Assembly (NCBI GenBank): GCA_002506705.1
Contig: DAYA01000071.1
Coordinates: forward strand, 763-15,044
Direction of reading: 5' to 3'
Origin: Euryarchaeota archaeon UBA550
GTDB lineage: Archaea > Thermoplasmatota > Poseidoniia > Poseidoniales > Poseidoniaceae
DNA length: 14,282 nt
Shown here: piece after piece, positions 8,660 to 14,282 of the stretch
Layout: every line of letters starts with the position of its first letter
Position numbering within the stretch: the first letter of the stretch is position 1
Position numbers and translations under genes: made by a program
Notes under the pieces: generated by a model
The model's input: the letters and a program-made list of their open reading frames with translations, nothing else
What the model was told of the DNA's origin: nothing
The model's database searches: none

Positions 8660-9251
8660 CTAGGGTTCCGGGGAAATTCTCTTTTCCAGCAACCTGATGA
8701 ATTTCAACATCTTTGAATCCAGCATTTACCATTGCAGTTTTCCAATCATCGATAGATAATGTTGTCATGTGGACTCCAACATGTTCCGGCCAAGCTAGCG
8801 ATTCTTCATGTTCCAAATAATGATCCACGCCTGCGACTAGTATGCCGTTTTCTTCTAGCCACTCGTCGTGAATAATCGATATCATACCAGCAGGGTCATC
8901 CAGATAATACAAGAATTCCATAGTATGTACTAGGTCAAACCTTCTGCCTGGGCTCCAATCAGGAAGTAGTCCTTGGGAGTATTTGTGATTCGAATCCTTT
9001 GATGTCGCTTTGTTGATCATTTCATTTGAGCCGTCGACACCTTCGCTATGGCCTGCCCCAAGTTCACTTAGCATTCGGGTTACCCAGCCATTGCCACAAC
9101 CTAGGTCTATGGCTGAAAAATCGTCATTCAATTTTGGAATCGCCAACCCTAACATCGCTTGGACCGAAGCAGCATGTCCTCTCTCCATGCCCTCATCCTT
9201 GCCAATTAGCGCCCATTGAGAGAAGACGTCGACCGCTGCTTTTTTCTCCAT
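8631..9251 (-). CDS. Class I SAM-dependent methyltransferase, substrate unknown
   Basis: A 206-aa Rossmann-fold methyltransferase. Motif I is AIDLGCGNG (residues 47-55), the SAM-binding glycine loop. The acidic residue at the end of strand 2 is D73 (GVDGS), and FDLVHTMEFLYYLDD (105-119) is the motif IV region seen in UbiE/Methyltransf_11-type enzymes. There is no signal peptide or membrane segment, so it should be cytoplasmic. The substrate cannot be told from sequence. The ATG at 9251 lacks a Shine-Dalgarno. The frame stays open for about 29 codons upstream but holds no ATG, GTG or TTG. An AT-rich TATA-like element 25-31 bases upstream suggests a leaderless transcript starting at this ATG. 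The gene converges on the helicase gene, with a 29-base overlap of the 3' ends, and diverges from the iminopeptidase gene. Confidence 0.85.
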   Translation of the reverse strand: MEKKAAVDVFSQWALIGKDEGMERGHAASVQAMLGLAIPKLNDDFSAIDLGCGNGWVTRMLSELGAGHSEGVDGSNEMINKATSKDSNHKYSQGLLPDWSPGRRFDLVHTMEFLYYLDDPAGMISIIHDEWLEENGILVAGVDHYLEHEESLAWPEHVGVHMTTLSIDDWKTAMVNAGFKDVEIHQVAGKENFPGTLVMMGRASHQ

Positions 9252-9331
9252 GGATTTTGCGAGTTGAAGGCCGTCAATAAATCGTACGGATTCATCGAAA
9301 GGAACATGTTCTGAGTATTTGTGCGCAATAT
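9252..9331. promoter_or_regulatory. Divergent promoter region, methyltransferase / iminopeptidase
   Basis: Eighty bases lie between two divergent starts. On the minus strand TTTATT (plus positions about 9276-9282, read as AATAAAT) sits 25-31 bases before the methyltransferase ATG. That is the spacing expected of an archaeal TATA box driving a leaderless mRNA. For the plus-strand gene I find neither a clear TATA box nor a Shine-Dalgarno; the only AT-rich piece (AATATATG) overlaps its start codon. Confidence 0.4.
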
Positions 9332-10294
9332 ATGCAAATCACTACGCAAACAATTGACGAAGTTCTCTATCCCAAAATTGAGGCATACAGTACTGGATTC
9401 CTTGAGGTCTCAAATCTTCACACTATTGCATGGGAACGCAGCGGTAATCCGGATGGAATTCCAGTTATCGTTATTCATGGCGGACCTGGTGGAGGAAGTC
9501 AGCCATCATACCGTAGATATTTCGACCCGTCAAAGTTCGATATAATCCAATTTGACCAGCGTGGATGTGGACAATCCACACCTTATGCAGAGTTGGAGGA
9601 CAACAACACACATGCTTCAGTCTCAGATTTAGAGAAGCTGAGAGAACATTTTGGAATAGAAAAGTGGCACGTTTTTGGAGGTTCTTGGGGCTCAACTTTA
9701 TCCTTAATTTACGCCCAAAATCACCCTTCACGAGTTCTTAGTTTGACACTAAGAGGGATTTTTATGTGTCGAAAAAGTGAGTTGCACTGGTTTTACCAAG
9801 ATGGAGCAAGTCATGTATTTCCAGATGCTTTTGAACCATATCGCGACCACATTCCGCACGAAGAACAAGGCGATTTAATCAAAGCGTATTATGCGAGGCT
9901 AACCAGCGATGATGCCGAGGTTAGAAGAGGTGCTGCAAGGGAATGGACCCGTTGGGAAATGGCTACAAGCAGGTTGTTCCCTGACCCTGAGTATCTAGAC
10001 AAAGCGGAAGATTTGGACTTCGCAGTAGCATTTGCGAGAATCGAATGTCATTATTTCATCAACGCGATATTTGTTGAAGAAGCATATATTCTCAATCATG
10101 CAGCAAAGATTCAGCACATTCCAACAACGATTGTACAGGGGCGCTATGACATGGTTTGTCCTCCTCGAAGTGCGTGGGAATTGCACAAGGCCATTCCCGA
10201 TAGCAATCTGGTAATGGTTGGGGACGCAGGCCACTCTATGGGAGAGGTTAGCATTGCAAGGGAATTAGTCGCGGCTACCGATGCAATTCAATGA
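9332..10294 (+). CDS. pip: Prolyl iminopeptidase (alpha/beta hydrolase, peptidase family S33)
   Basis: Predicted to remove N-terminal proline from peptides in the cytoplasm, 320 aa, the usual length for the family. The oxyanion-hole motif is HGGPGGG (residues 49-55). The nucleophile elbow is GGSWGS with S118. The remaining catalytic residues are D273 (GRYDMVCP) and H301 (GDAGHS). The flanking segments FDQRGCGQSTP and NTHASVSDLEKLREHFGI are typical of prolyl iminopeptidases, as is RWEMATSRLFP in the cap domain. No signal peptide is present. The ATG at 9332 is the first start in frame; it has no Shine-Dalgarno, so the start is less certain than the rest. The gene appears to stand alone: a divergent neighbour lies upstream and a spacer with inverted repeats downstream. 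Related S33 aminopeptidases with other substrate preference cannot be excluded. Confidence 0.92.
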   Translation: MQITTQTIDEVLYPKIEAYSTGFLEVSNLHTIAWERSGNPDGIPVIVIHGGPGGGSQPSYRRYFDPSKFDIIQFDQRGCGQSTPYAELEDNNTHASVSDLEKLREHFGIEKWHVFGGSWGSTLSLIYAQNHPSRVLSLTLRGIFMCRKSELHWFYQDGASHVFPDAFEPYRDHIPHEEQGDLIKAYYARLTSDDAEVRRGAAREWTRWEMATSRLFPDPEYLDKAEDLDFAVAFARIECHYFINAIFVEEAYILNHAAKIQHIPTTIVQGRYDMVCPPRSAWELHKAIPDSNLVMVGDAGHSMGEVSIARELVAATDAIQ

Positions 10295-10319
10295 TAGATA
10301 GAACGTGAGATGGGGCCAC

Positions 10320-10339
10320 TATCAAGCGTCGGCTTGATA
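10320..10339. repeat. Perfect 8-bp inverted repeat with GTCG loop
   Basis: TATCAAGC and GCTTGATA are exact reverse complements separated by GTCG. The repeat begins 25 bases after the iminopeptidase stop. It is not followed by a T-run, so it is not a standard intrinsic terminator. It could end or stabilise the upstream mRNA, or be a dyad operator for the downstream unit. Confidence 0.6.
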
Positions 10340-10363
10340 TGTAGGACCAATGTGGGTATAGAA

Positions 10364-10378
10364 TAAGGCGTAGCCTTA
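10364..10378. repeat. Perfect 6-bp inverted repeat abutting a ribosome site
   Basis: TAAGGC-GTA-GCCTTA is a second exact inverted repeat in the same spacer. Its last base is the first base of the AGGTGA ribosome site of the next gene. It could be a hairpin that tunes translation or a compact protein-binding dyad; the sequence alone does not decide. Confidence 0.5.
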
Positions 10379-10383
10379 GGTGA
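10378..10383 (+). promoter_or_regulatory. Ribosome binding site of the coiled-coil gene
   Basis: AGGTGA lies five bases before the ATG at 10389. It sets the start there rather than at the in-frame GTG at 10380, which lies inside the ribosome site itself. Confidence 0.7.
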
Positions 10384-10388
10384 GAGAA

Positions 10389-11354
10389 ATGTCCGATGCA
10401 GGAACCATCACTCCAGAAACTCAAATCAAAGAACTCACAGAGAAACTTGAGGAAGAAACAGACCGTTTACTCAAGTTGTATGCTGCATACGAACAGCAAG
10501 AAGCCGAGTTGAGAGATACCAAGGCTGAAGTCGAAGTTCTTGAGAAAGAAATCGTAGAGCGTGAAATCGAAAAAGAGAGCCTAGAAGCTCTATTGACCGA
10601 AAAAGACGCTAGAATCAGAGACCTAGAAATGAAGGCAAGCAAGTCCAGCAAGCAAGTTGAACACTTGGAGCCAGAACTGCAGAAGATGGAAGAGAAATTC
10701 ACTCGTGAAAAGGACCGTCTTGGAAAGGTATTCTCCATCGCTGAAGAATTGGATAATGATCTGCGTCTAGCGGTTGTTGAACTAAACACCAGAGACGAAT
10801 GGTACATGGCTCACATGTCATTATTCGAGGACCTCAACAAGGCTATCAAGCGCCGCTATGAGATGATTGAAGCGGCTGCTGAAGCAGAGAGACAATCTCA
10901 GCACATGGGTAGAGCAATCACAGAAAGGATGGAGGAAATGGTCGAAGCACGTGCTGCTGAAATGACCATGGAAGAAGCATCAGAAATCGAATCTACAGAA
11001 TCTGGATCTACTGCCGAAGCATCTGAAGAGGTAGCGACAGAGGAAACCGGAGAAGAGGAATGGAATTGGTCAGAACAAGTCCTTCTTGGCGTCATGCAGA
11101 AGAACGGAATTACCGACAGAGACGCATTCATCGAGTTTGCTAAGTCGTACGACATGGATGGAAACAAGTATCTCAAGGGTTCAGAGTTAGGTGCTGCAGC
11201 TGCAGACTTTGTTGCAAAGGACGCACCTGCAGAAGAAGCGCCTGCTGAGGAAGCAGCAGCCGAAGAGACACCTGCGGAAGAATCCACAGAAAGCGAAGAC
11301 AAAGAGCCTGGAGTCGTTTGGAGAAATTCCGGCGACTCAGAAGATTCTCAGTAG
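10389..11354 (+). CDS. Acidic coiled-coil protein with one EF-hand-like loop, function unknown
   Basis: A 321-aa soluble protein that I do not recognise as a named family. Residues about 7-110 are a near-continuous heptad-type coiled coil rich in E, K and L (IKELTEKLEEETDRLLKLY and beyond). A second helical stretch reaches about residue 185. A low-complexity acidic S/T/E linker follows. Next is a small helical unit beginning WSEQVLLGVMQKNGITDRDA. It leads into D255-M-D257-G-N259-K-Y261-L-K-G-S-E266, which matches a 12-residue EF-hand calcium loop at positions 1, 3, 5, 8 and 12. The tail has four five-residue P/A-A-E-E-x repeats and ends strongly acidic. No signal peptide or membrane helix is seen, so it is probably cytoplasmic. 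It is first in a tight unit with the lipid decarboxylase, whose start is nine bases beyond its stop. A structural or scaffold role is a guess; calcium binding is plausible but rests on a single unpaired loop. Confidence 0.8.
   Translation: MSDAGTITPETQIKELTEKLEEETDRLLKLYAAYEQQEAELRDTKAEVEVLEKEIVEREIEKESLEALLTEKDARIRDLEMKASKSSKQVEHLEPELQKMEEKFTREKDRLGKVFSIAEELDNDLRLAVVELNTRDEWYMAHMSLFEDLNKAIKRRYEMIEAAAEAERQSQHMGRAITERMEEMVEARAAEMTMEEASEIESTESGSTAEASEEVATEETGEEEWNWSEQVLLGVMQKNGITDRDAFIEFAKSYDMDGNKYLKGSELGAAAADFVAKDAPAEEAPAEEAAAEETPAEESTESEDKEPGVVWRNSGDSEDSQ
11226..11285 (+). repeat. Four tandem 15-base units coding P/A-A-E-E-x
   Basis: Within the coiled-coil gene, residues 280-299 read PAEEA, PAEEA, AAEET, PAEES. 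The four 15-base units use different synonymous codons, so the repeat is clearer in protein than in DNA. It forms a flexible acidic tail. Confidence 0.7.
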
Positions 11355-11358
11355 GTGA
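11353..11358 (+). promoter_or_regulatory. Ribosome binding site that fixes the TTG start of psd
   Basis: AGGTGA overlaps the stop codon of the coiled-coil gene by two bases and lies five bases before TTG 11364. An in-frame TAG directly precedes that TTG, so it is the earliest possible start of the decarboxylase. Confidence 0.75.
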
Positions 11359-11363
11359 GTTAG

Positions 11364-12206
11364 TTGGCTTTCCTAGCCAGAGGCGGCTTTCTGCCAGTAA
11401 TCACTCCCACCCTTATGGGAACTGGATTTATTCTGGTTGGTTGGTTTGTTGACCCACTTTATGGATTAGCACCAGGTTTTGGAGTGCTGATGTTAATGCT
11501 TGCAGCATTCTTTGCTAATTTCTGGAGAGATCCCGATCGTCCAATTCCTAGAGACGAGGGCGTCATTGTATCTCCTGCAGATGGGCACGTAATGTTTGCA
11601 AAGAGAGAGAGGGCGACTGGAAGAAGACCGTCCAAAGAAGAAATGTCGAACGCCGAGGAAGATGAGCACACAGGGACTTGGCACCCAGAGCCATGTGAGA
11701 ATCCACTCTCCTTCTCTACTGAACAAAGATTTGAGGCAGTTCCCGAAGGTGAAGAATCAGATACCGATGTTTGGAGAATTGCGGTCTTCATGTCTCCTCT
11801 TGATGTCCACGTAAACCGTTCACCAATCGCTGGAAAGATTACTAGAATGGAACACAGAACTGGAAAAGGCCGCAAACGAGGTCCTTTCCTGCCAGCATTT
11901 CGCAAGGAAAGCGAATACAATGAGAGGGTCAGAACTCTGTTTGAGAGAGAAGATGGCTTGATTGTTGAAGTCATGCAAATTTCAGGTGCACTTGCTCGCA
12001 CAATTATTCCATGGACAGGAGAAGGAGATGAACTCAGACGTGGAGAAAGATTTGGAATGATTAGACTAGGAAGTAGAGTCGATGTTCGGGTACCTGCATC
12101 GAAGTTCACACCTAACGTAATCAGCGCTGAAGATGGCCACAAGGATCATCCTAAAGGCGAGTTTGTAAAAGCAGGTTCAACAATTTTGTACAAGGGGTTG
12201 GAGTGA
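11364..12206 (+). CDS. psd: Phosphatidylserine/archaetidylserine decarboxylase proenzyme
   Basis: A pyruvoyl-dependent decarboxylase that turns the serine head group of a phospholipid into ethanolamine at the inner face of the membrane; in an archaeon the substrate is likely archaetidylserine. The protein is 280 aa from a TTG start. Residues about 10-50 form one or two membrane segments, ending in FFANFWRDPDRPIP, a family hallmark. VSPADGHV and SPLDVHVNRSPIAGKI (D147, H149) are core motifs. The self-cleavage site is in RFGMIRLGSRVDV: cutting between G236 and S237 would give a 44-residue alpha chain with a pyruvoyl N-terminus. The family's short form is about 210-230 aa. Most of the excess is a hydrophilic, acidic insertion after VMFAKRER (about residues 80-125). 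The next gene starts directly after its stop, so the unit is co-transcribed. The family call is firm; the choice between lipid substrates is inference. Confidence 0.93.
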   Translation: MAFLARGGFLPVITPTLMGTGFILVGWFVDPLYGLAPGFGVLMLMLAAFFANFWRDPDRPIPRDEGVIVSPADGHVMFAKRERATGRRPSKEEMSNAEEDEHTGTWHPEPCENPLSFSTEQRFEAVPEGEESDTDVWRIAVFMSPLDVHVNRSPIAGKITRMEHRTGKGRKRGPFLPAFRKESEYNERVRTLFEREDGLIVEVMQISGALARTIIPWTGEGDELRRGERFGMIRLGSRVDVRVPASKFTPNVISAEDGHKDHPKGEFVKAGSTILYKGLE

Positions 12207-13262
12207 ATGCGTAGGGAGATAATGCCACTTTTTTTAGTCGTAATTTTGATCCTTCCGTTTGGATATTTCAAAGCAGGTGAAGCCGTCTACGATATCGTAG
12301 CAAAAACAAACACAGACTGCTGGGGCAATTTTGACCACAATACTCCAGATTCGTTTTCACACCTCCGTGATGAAACACCACTAAACGAATCGGTGTATCA
12401 AGAAAATATCAGTGCAGAAATAATGGACGGTATGGACGAGTATTTCTGGCCCTCATACTCATCGGCAACGGTTGAAGTCCCAGATGAAGATCTTTGGCTA
12501 TCCGCGTGGTACTATAATCAAAACGAATCTATGCCATGGGTTATTTTCGTTCATGGAATTAGAGGTTGTAAATCTGGTGGAAATATTTTGATGCCAGCAG
12601 GCATGCTTGCTAATTCCGGATTCAACGTGGTCGTCTTTGACTTGAGAGACCACGGCGAGTCTTCAATTGAAGACGACAGAGTTTCCGCTGGCCAGAAGGA
12701 GTGGCGAGACGTGGTTGCAATCCACGATTGGTTAATCGATGAACAAAATGCAACTGAAGGTAGAATTGGATTATTTGGCAATTCTATGGGTGCAGGTACA
12801 GCAGCGATTACTTTCGCACAGGACGATAGAATCGAGGCGGTTTGGCTTGATTCAGGATTTTCAGACATGGGCAAAATCATAGAAGAGGAATTAGAATTCC
12901 AGGGGCTTCCTACATTCTTGGGTGGAGCTGGTGTCTTCGCTGGAAAGATTGTCACGGGAGAGGACTTGACTAGATTCTCACCGCTTGAGGCTGCTGAAAC
13001 AATCGGTGATAGGCACATGTACGTCGTTCATGGAGAAAGCGACATCAGAGTACGCACTCATCACGGTCAAGCTATGTGTGACTTGGCAAAGGCAGAGGGT
13101 GCAAACTCTGGAGAAAACGTTGGTTGCTGGATTGAAGATTCTAGAATTCGCTATGATTTCGGTGATGAACTAAAGTCTGATGAACACGTTTCTCTTATGC
13201 TCACAGACACAACTGAATACGAAGAAAAACTGATTGAATTCTTCTCAAATTCCTTTGAGTGA
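12207..13262 (+). CDS. Membrane-anchored alpha/beta hydrolase, substrate unknown
   Basis: A 351-aa serine hydrolase with an N-terminal hydrophobic anchor (MPLFLVVILILPFGYF, starting at residue 6) after a short basic lead, so the catalytic domain probably faces outward. The fold begins near residue 110 with VIFVHGIRGCKSGG, where H116-G117 lines the oxyanion hole. The next strand carries VVVFDLRDHGES, a common alpha/beta hydrolase motif. The nucleophile elbow is GNSMGAG with S193. The remaining triad residues are D279 (HGESDIRV) and H327 (SDEHVSLML). This matches the BEM46/DUF-type extracellular-facing hydrolases more than lipases or peptidases, but the substrate is unknown. The ATG follows the decarboxylase stop with no gap. 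A second ATG at 12222 after AGGGAG is an alternative start, with little effect on the anchor. Position after a lipid-synthesis gene hints at lipid or envelope ester turnover, which is inference only. Confidence 0.85.
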   Translation: MRREIMPLFLVVILILPFGYFKAGEAVYDIVAKTNTDCWGNFDHNTPDSFSHLRDETPLNESVYQENISAEIMDGMDEYFWPSYSSATVEVPDEDLWLSAWYYNQNESMPWVIFVHGIRGCKSGGNILMPAGMLANSGFNVVVFDLRDHGESSIEDDRVSAGQKEWRDVVAIHDWLIDEQNATEGRIGLFGNSMGAGTAAITFAQDDRIEAVWLDSGFSDMGKIIEEELEFQGLPTFLGGAGVFAGKIVTGEDLTRFSPLEAAETIGDRHMYVVHGESDIRVRTHHGQAMCDLAKAEGANSGENVGCWIEDSRIRYDFGDELKSDEHVSLMLTDTTEYEEKLIEFFSNSFE

Positions 13263-13274
13263 TTTCAGTAAACT

Positions 13275-13282
13275 GGAGGTGA
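13275..13282 (+). promoter_or_regulatory. Strong ribosome site that fixes the TTG start of the radical SAM gene
   Basis: GGAGGTGA is a full match to the archaeal anti-Shine-Dalgarno. It lies four bases before TTG 13287 and 25 bases before the first in-frame ATG at 13308. Spacing like that at the other sites in this unit favours the TTG. Confidence 0.75.
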
Positions 13283-13286
13283 GAGA

Positions 13287-14282
13287 TTGGGAAATGGCAA
13301 GTTGACTATGGTAGGAGATGCTGATAAGAAGCCAGCTAGAATCCACGATTTAGTCAAAGCACCAGCAAATACACCATGGGCTCAGGAAAGAAAGCACTCT
13401 TGGGATGCAAGAGACCCTGCTACGGTTTACTATACTCCTGAAACGCTTGCAGACGGCACGCCCACCACTGCTCTAACAGTCATTTTGAGAACCAAAGGTT
13501 GCCATTGGTGGTGGTCGAGTGGTTGTACATTCTGTGGTTACTTCAATGACACCCGCGATGATGTAACAAGCGAAGACCTACATTCTCAGTGGGAGAAATC
13601 GTTGGCAAAGTTCGATGATTTCGAAACGATGGGCATGGTGAAAGTCTACACTTCGGGAAGTCTTCTCGAGGATCGGGAAATTCCGTTAGATTTCCAAGAG
13701 AGAGTTCTGAGAGACTGTCATGAGATGGGCAAAGAATTGGTGGTCGAAAGTAGAACAGAACAACTCAGTGAGGAAAAATTGGCTTGGGCTACAAAGATCA
13801 ATCCAAAATTCTCAGTAGCAATCGGCCTCGAAGCCTACGATGACGAAGTTTTGAGATTTCACGTCAATAAAGGATTCAGCACAAAAAGTTGGGATAGAGC
13901 TGTTGAAAACTTAGAGAAATTCGGACTTAGAATCAAGACCTATCTGATGTTTAAACCTCCATTCATGAGTGAAGGAGATGCTTTGGCTCATGGTGCAAAA
14001 TGGATTAGAGACGTCGCTGAAAAAAGTGATGAAATAAGCGTAAATCCAATGAACATCCAAAAGGGTACAGTAATCGACAGACTGTTCCGTGCTAATGAAT
14101 ACCGTCCGCCCTGGTTGTGGTCACTTATTCAACTGATCAAAGACGTTCATTACGACATTCATCCGACCAATTCAGGAAACGGTTCAGATGACCAAGTCAG
14201 TCGATTAATCATCCATCCAACCGCTGGAGGGAAAGTCCGTGGCGCTCACAACTGTGGGTCATGCGATGATGAGGTTGTAGCA
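13287..14282 (+). CDS. raSEA: Radical SAM enzyme, archaeosine synthase subunit RaSEA-like, 3' end missing
   Basis: Likely the radical SAM partner of ArcS, which completes archaeosine (G+) at position 15 of archaeal tRNA. The window holds 332 codons and ends in frame with no stop; the family is usually about 350 aa, so little is missing. The cluster motif is C72-x7-C80-x2-C83 (GCHWWWSSGCTFCGYFND), wider than the usual CX3CX2C and like the Elp3/TIGR01210 group. VYTSGSLLEDREIP matches the beta-strand after the cluster, and VESRTEQLS and VAIGLEAYDDEVLRFHVNKG are typical of this group. A C-terminal pair, C323-x2-C326 (HNCGSCDD), may bind a second metal. TTG 13287 is chosen as start because of the GGAGGTGA before it. 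It is the last visible gene of the unit and lies 24 bases after the hydrolase. An Elp3-like protein with another tRNA role is the main alternative. Confidence 0.78.
   Translation, partial: MGNGKLTMVGDADKKPARIHDLVKAPANTPWAQERKHSWDARDPATVYYTPETLADGTPTTALTVILRTKGCHWWWSSGCTFCGYFNDTRDDVTSEDLHSQWEKSLAKFDDFETMGMVKVYTSGSLLEDREIPLDFQERVLRDCHEMGKELVVESRTEQLSEEKLAWATKINPKFSVAIGLEAYDDEVLRFHVNKGFSTKSWDRAVENLEKFGLRIKTYLMFKPPFMSEGDALAHGAKWIRDVAEKSDEISVNPMNIQKGTVIDRLFRANEYRPPWLWSLIQLIKDVHYDIHPTNSGNGSDDQVSRLIIHPTAGGKVRGAHNCGSCDDEVVA

Larger units (their letters stand above)
10295..10388 (+). promoter_or_regulatory. Leader/promoter region of the coiled-coil-psd-hydrolase-RaSEA unit
   Basis: This 94-base spacer follows the iminopeptidase stop and should carry the promoter for the four-gene unit. 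TGATATGTA (about 10336-10344) and GGTATAGAATAA (about 10355-10366) are weak TATA candidates. The first would place transcription start near 10364-10370, at the second inverted repeat; the second would give an almost leaderless mRNA, at odds with the clear ribosome site. Both inverted repeats described separately lie here. Confidence 0.4.

Noticed and set aside
9252..9338. N-terminal extension of the methyltransferase beyond ATG 9251
   Set aside because: The frame is open and the translation looks plausible (HVPFDESVRFIDGLQLAKS), but no ATG, GTG or TTG lies between the upstream TGA and 9251, and a TATA-like element fits a leaderless start at 9251.
10380..10388. GTG 10380 as start of the coiled-coil gene
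   Set aside because: This GTG is part of the AGGTGA ribosome site for ATG 10389, so it cannot be the start while that site is used.
11459..12142. Minus-strand open frame of 227 codons
   Set aside because: It is the antisense of the decarboxylase gene, which has all its family motifs; the antisense protein is low-complexity S/P/L-rich.
13264..13275. Small palindrome CAGTAAACTG before the radical SAM gene
   Set aside because: Only a 4-bp stem with a two-base loop; too small to be a hairpin and easily due to chance.
1..14282. Mobile element, prophage, defence island or CRISPR
   Set aside because: No transposase, integrase, phage protein, Cas protein, direct-repeat array or target-site duplication was found. 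The helicase-nuclease pair could act in defence as AddAB does, but nothing else here supports a dedicated defence locus.

Overview
The window looks like ordinary chromosome from an archaeon, most likely an uncultured marine euryarchaeon of the Poseidoniales (Marine Group II) type. Direct support for an archaeon is twofold. There are close matches to the archaeal Shine-Dalgarno sequence GGAGGTGA just before several starts, including TTG starts. There is also a gene for a RaSEA-like radical SAM enzyme of archaeosine tRNA modification. The Poseidoniales assignment is inference from the overall look of the proteins and the mixed gene content, not from a marker gene. I see no rRNA, tRNA, insertion sequence, integrase, CRISPR array or phage gene.

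Layout. At the left edge (minus strand) is the first third-of-a-hundred codons of a secreted protein with a clean signal peptide. Diverging from it is a two-gene unit of about 8.5 kb (198-8659, plus strand). It encodes an AddB-like protein (helicase-like body with no Walker A, then a PD-(D/E)XK nuclease with four cluster-type cysteines) and an AddA-like protein (complete UvrD-type helicase motifs, then a second PD-(D/E)XK nuclease with its own four cysteines). The stop of the first overlaps the start of the second by one base (TGATG). Together they look like a two-subunit helicase-nuclease for processing double-strand DNA ends, the bacterial AddAB/AdnAB type of machine in an archaeal setting.

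A small class I methyltransferase (minus strand) converges on the second gene and overlaps its 3' end by 29 bases. It diverges from a prolyl iminopeptidase-type hydrolase (plus strand). After a 94-base spacer with two perfect inverted repeats comes a tight four-gene plus-strand unit, 10389 to the window end. Its genes encode an acidic coiled-coil protein with one EF-hand-like loop, a phosphatidylserine/archaetidylserine decarboxylase, a membrane-anchored alpha/beta hydrolase and the RaSEA-like enzyme, which runs off the edge. Gaps are 9, 0 and 24 bases, so co-transcription is likely.

The strongest points for a second look are the dual iron-sulfur AddAB-like pair in an archaeon, the coiled-coil/EF-hand protein coupled to a lipid enzyme, and the paired hairpins before two of the transcription units. 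No stretch longer than 300 bases lacks a gene; the longest gaps are about 80 to 100 bases and are described in their own entries.
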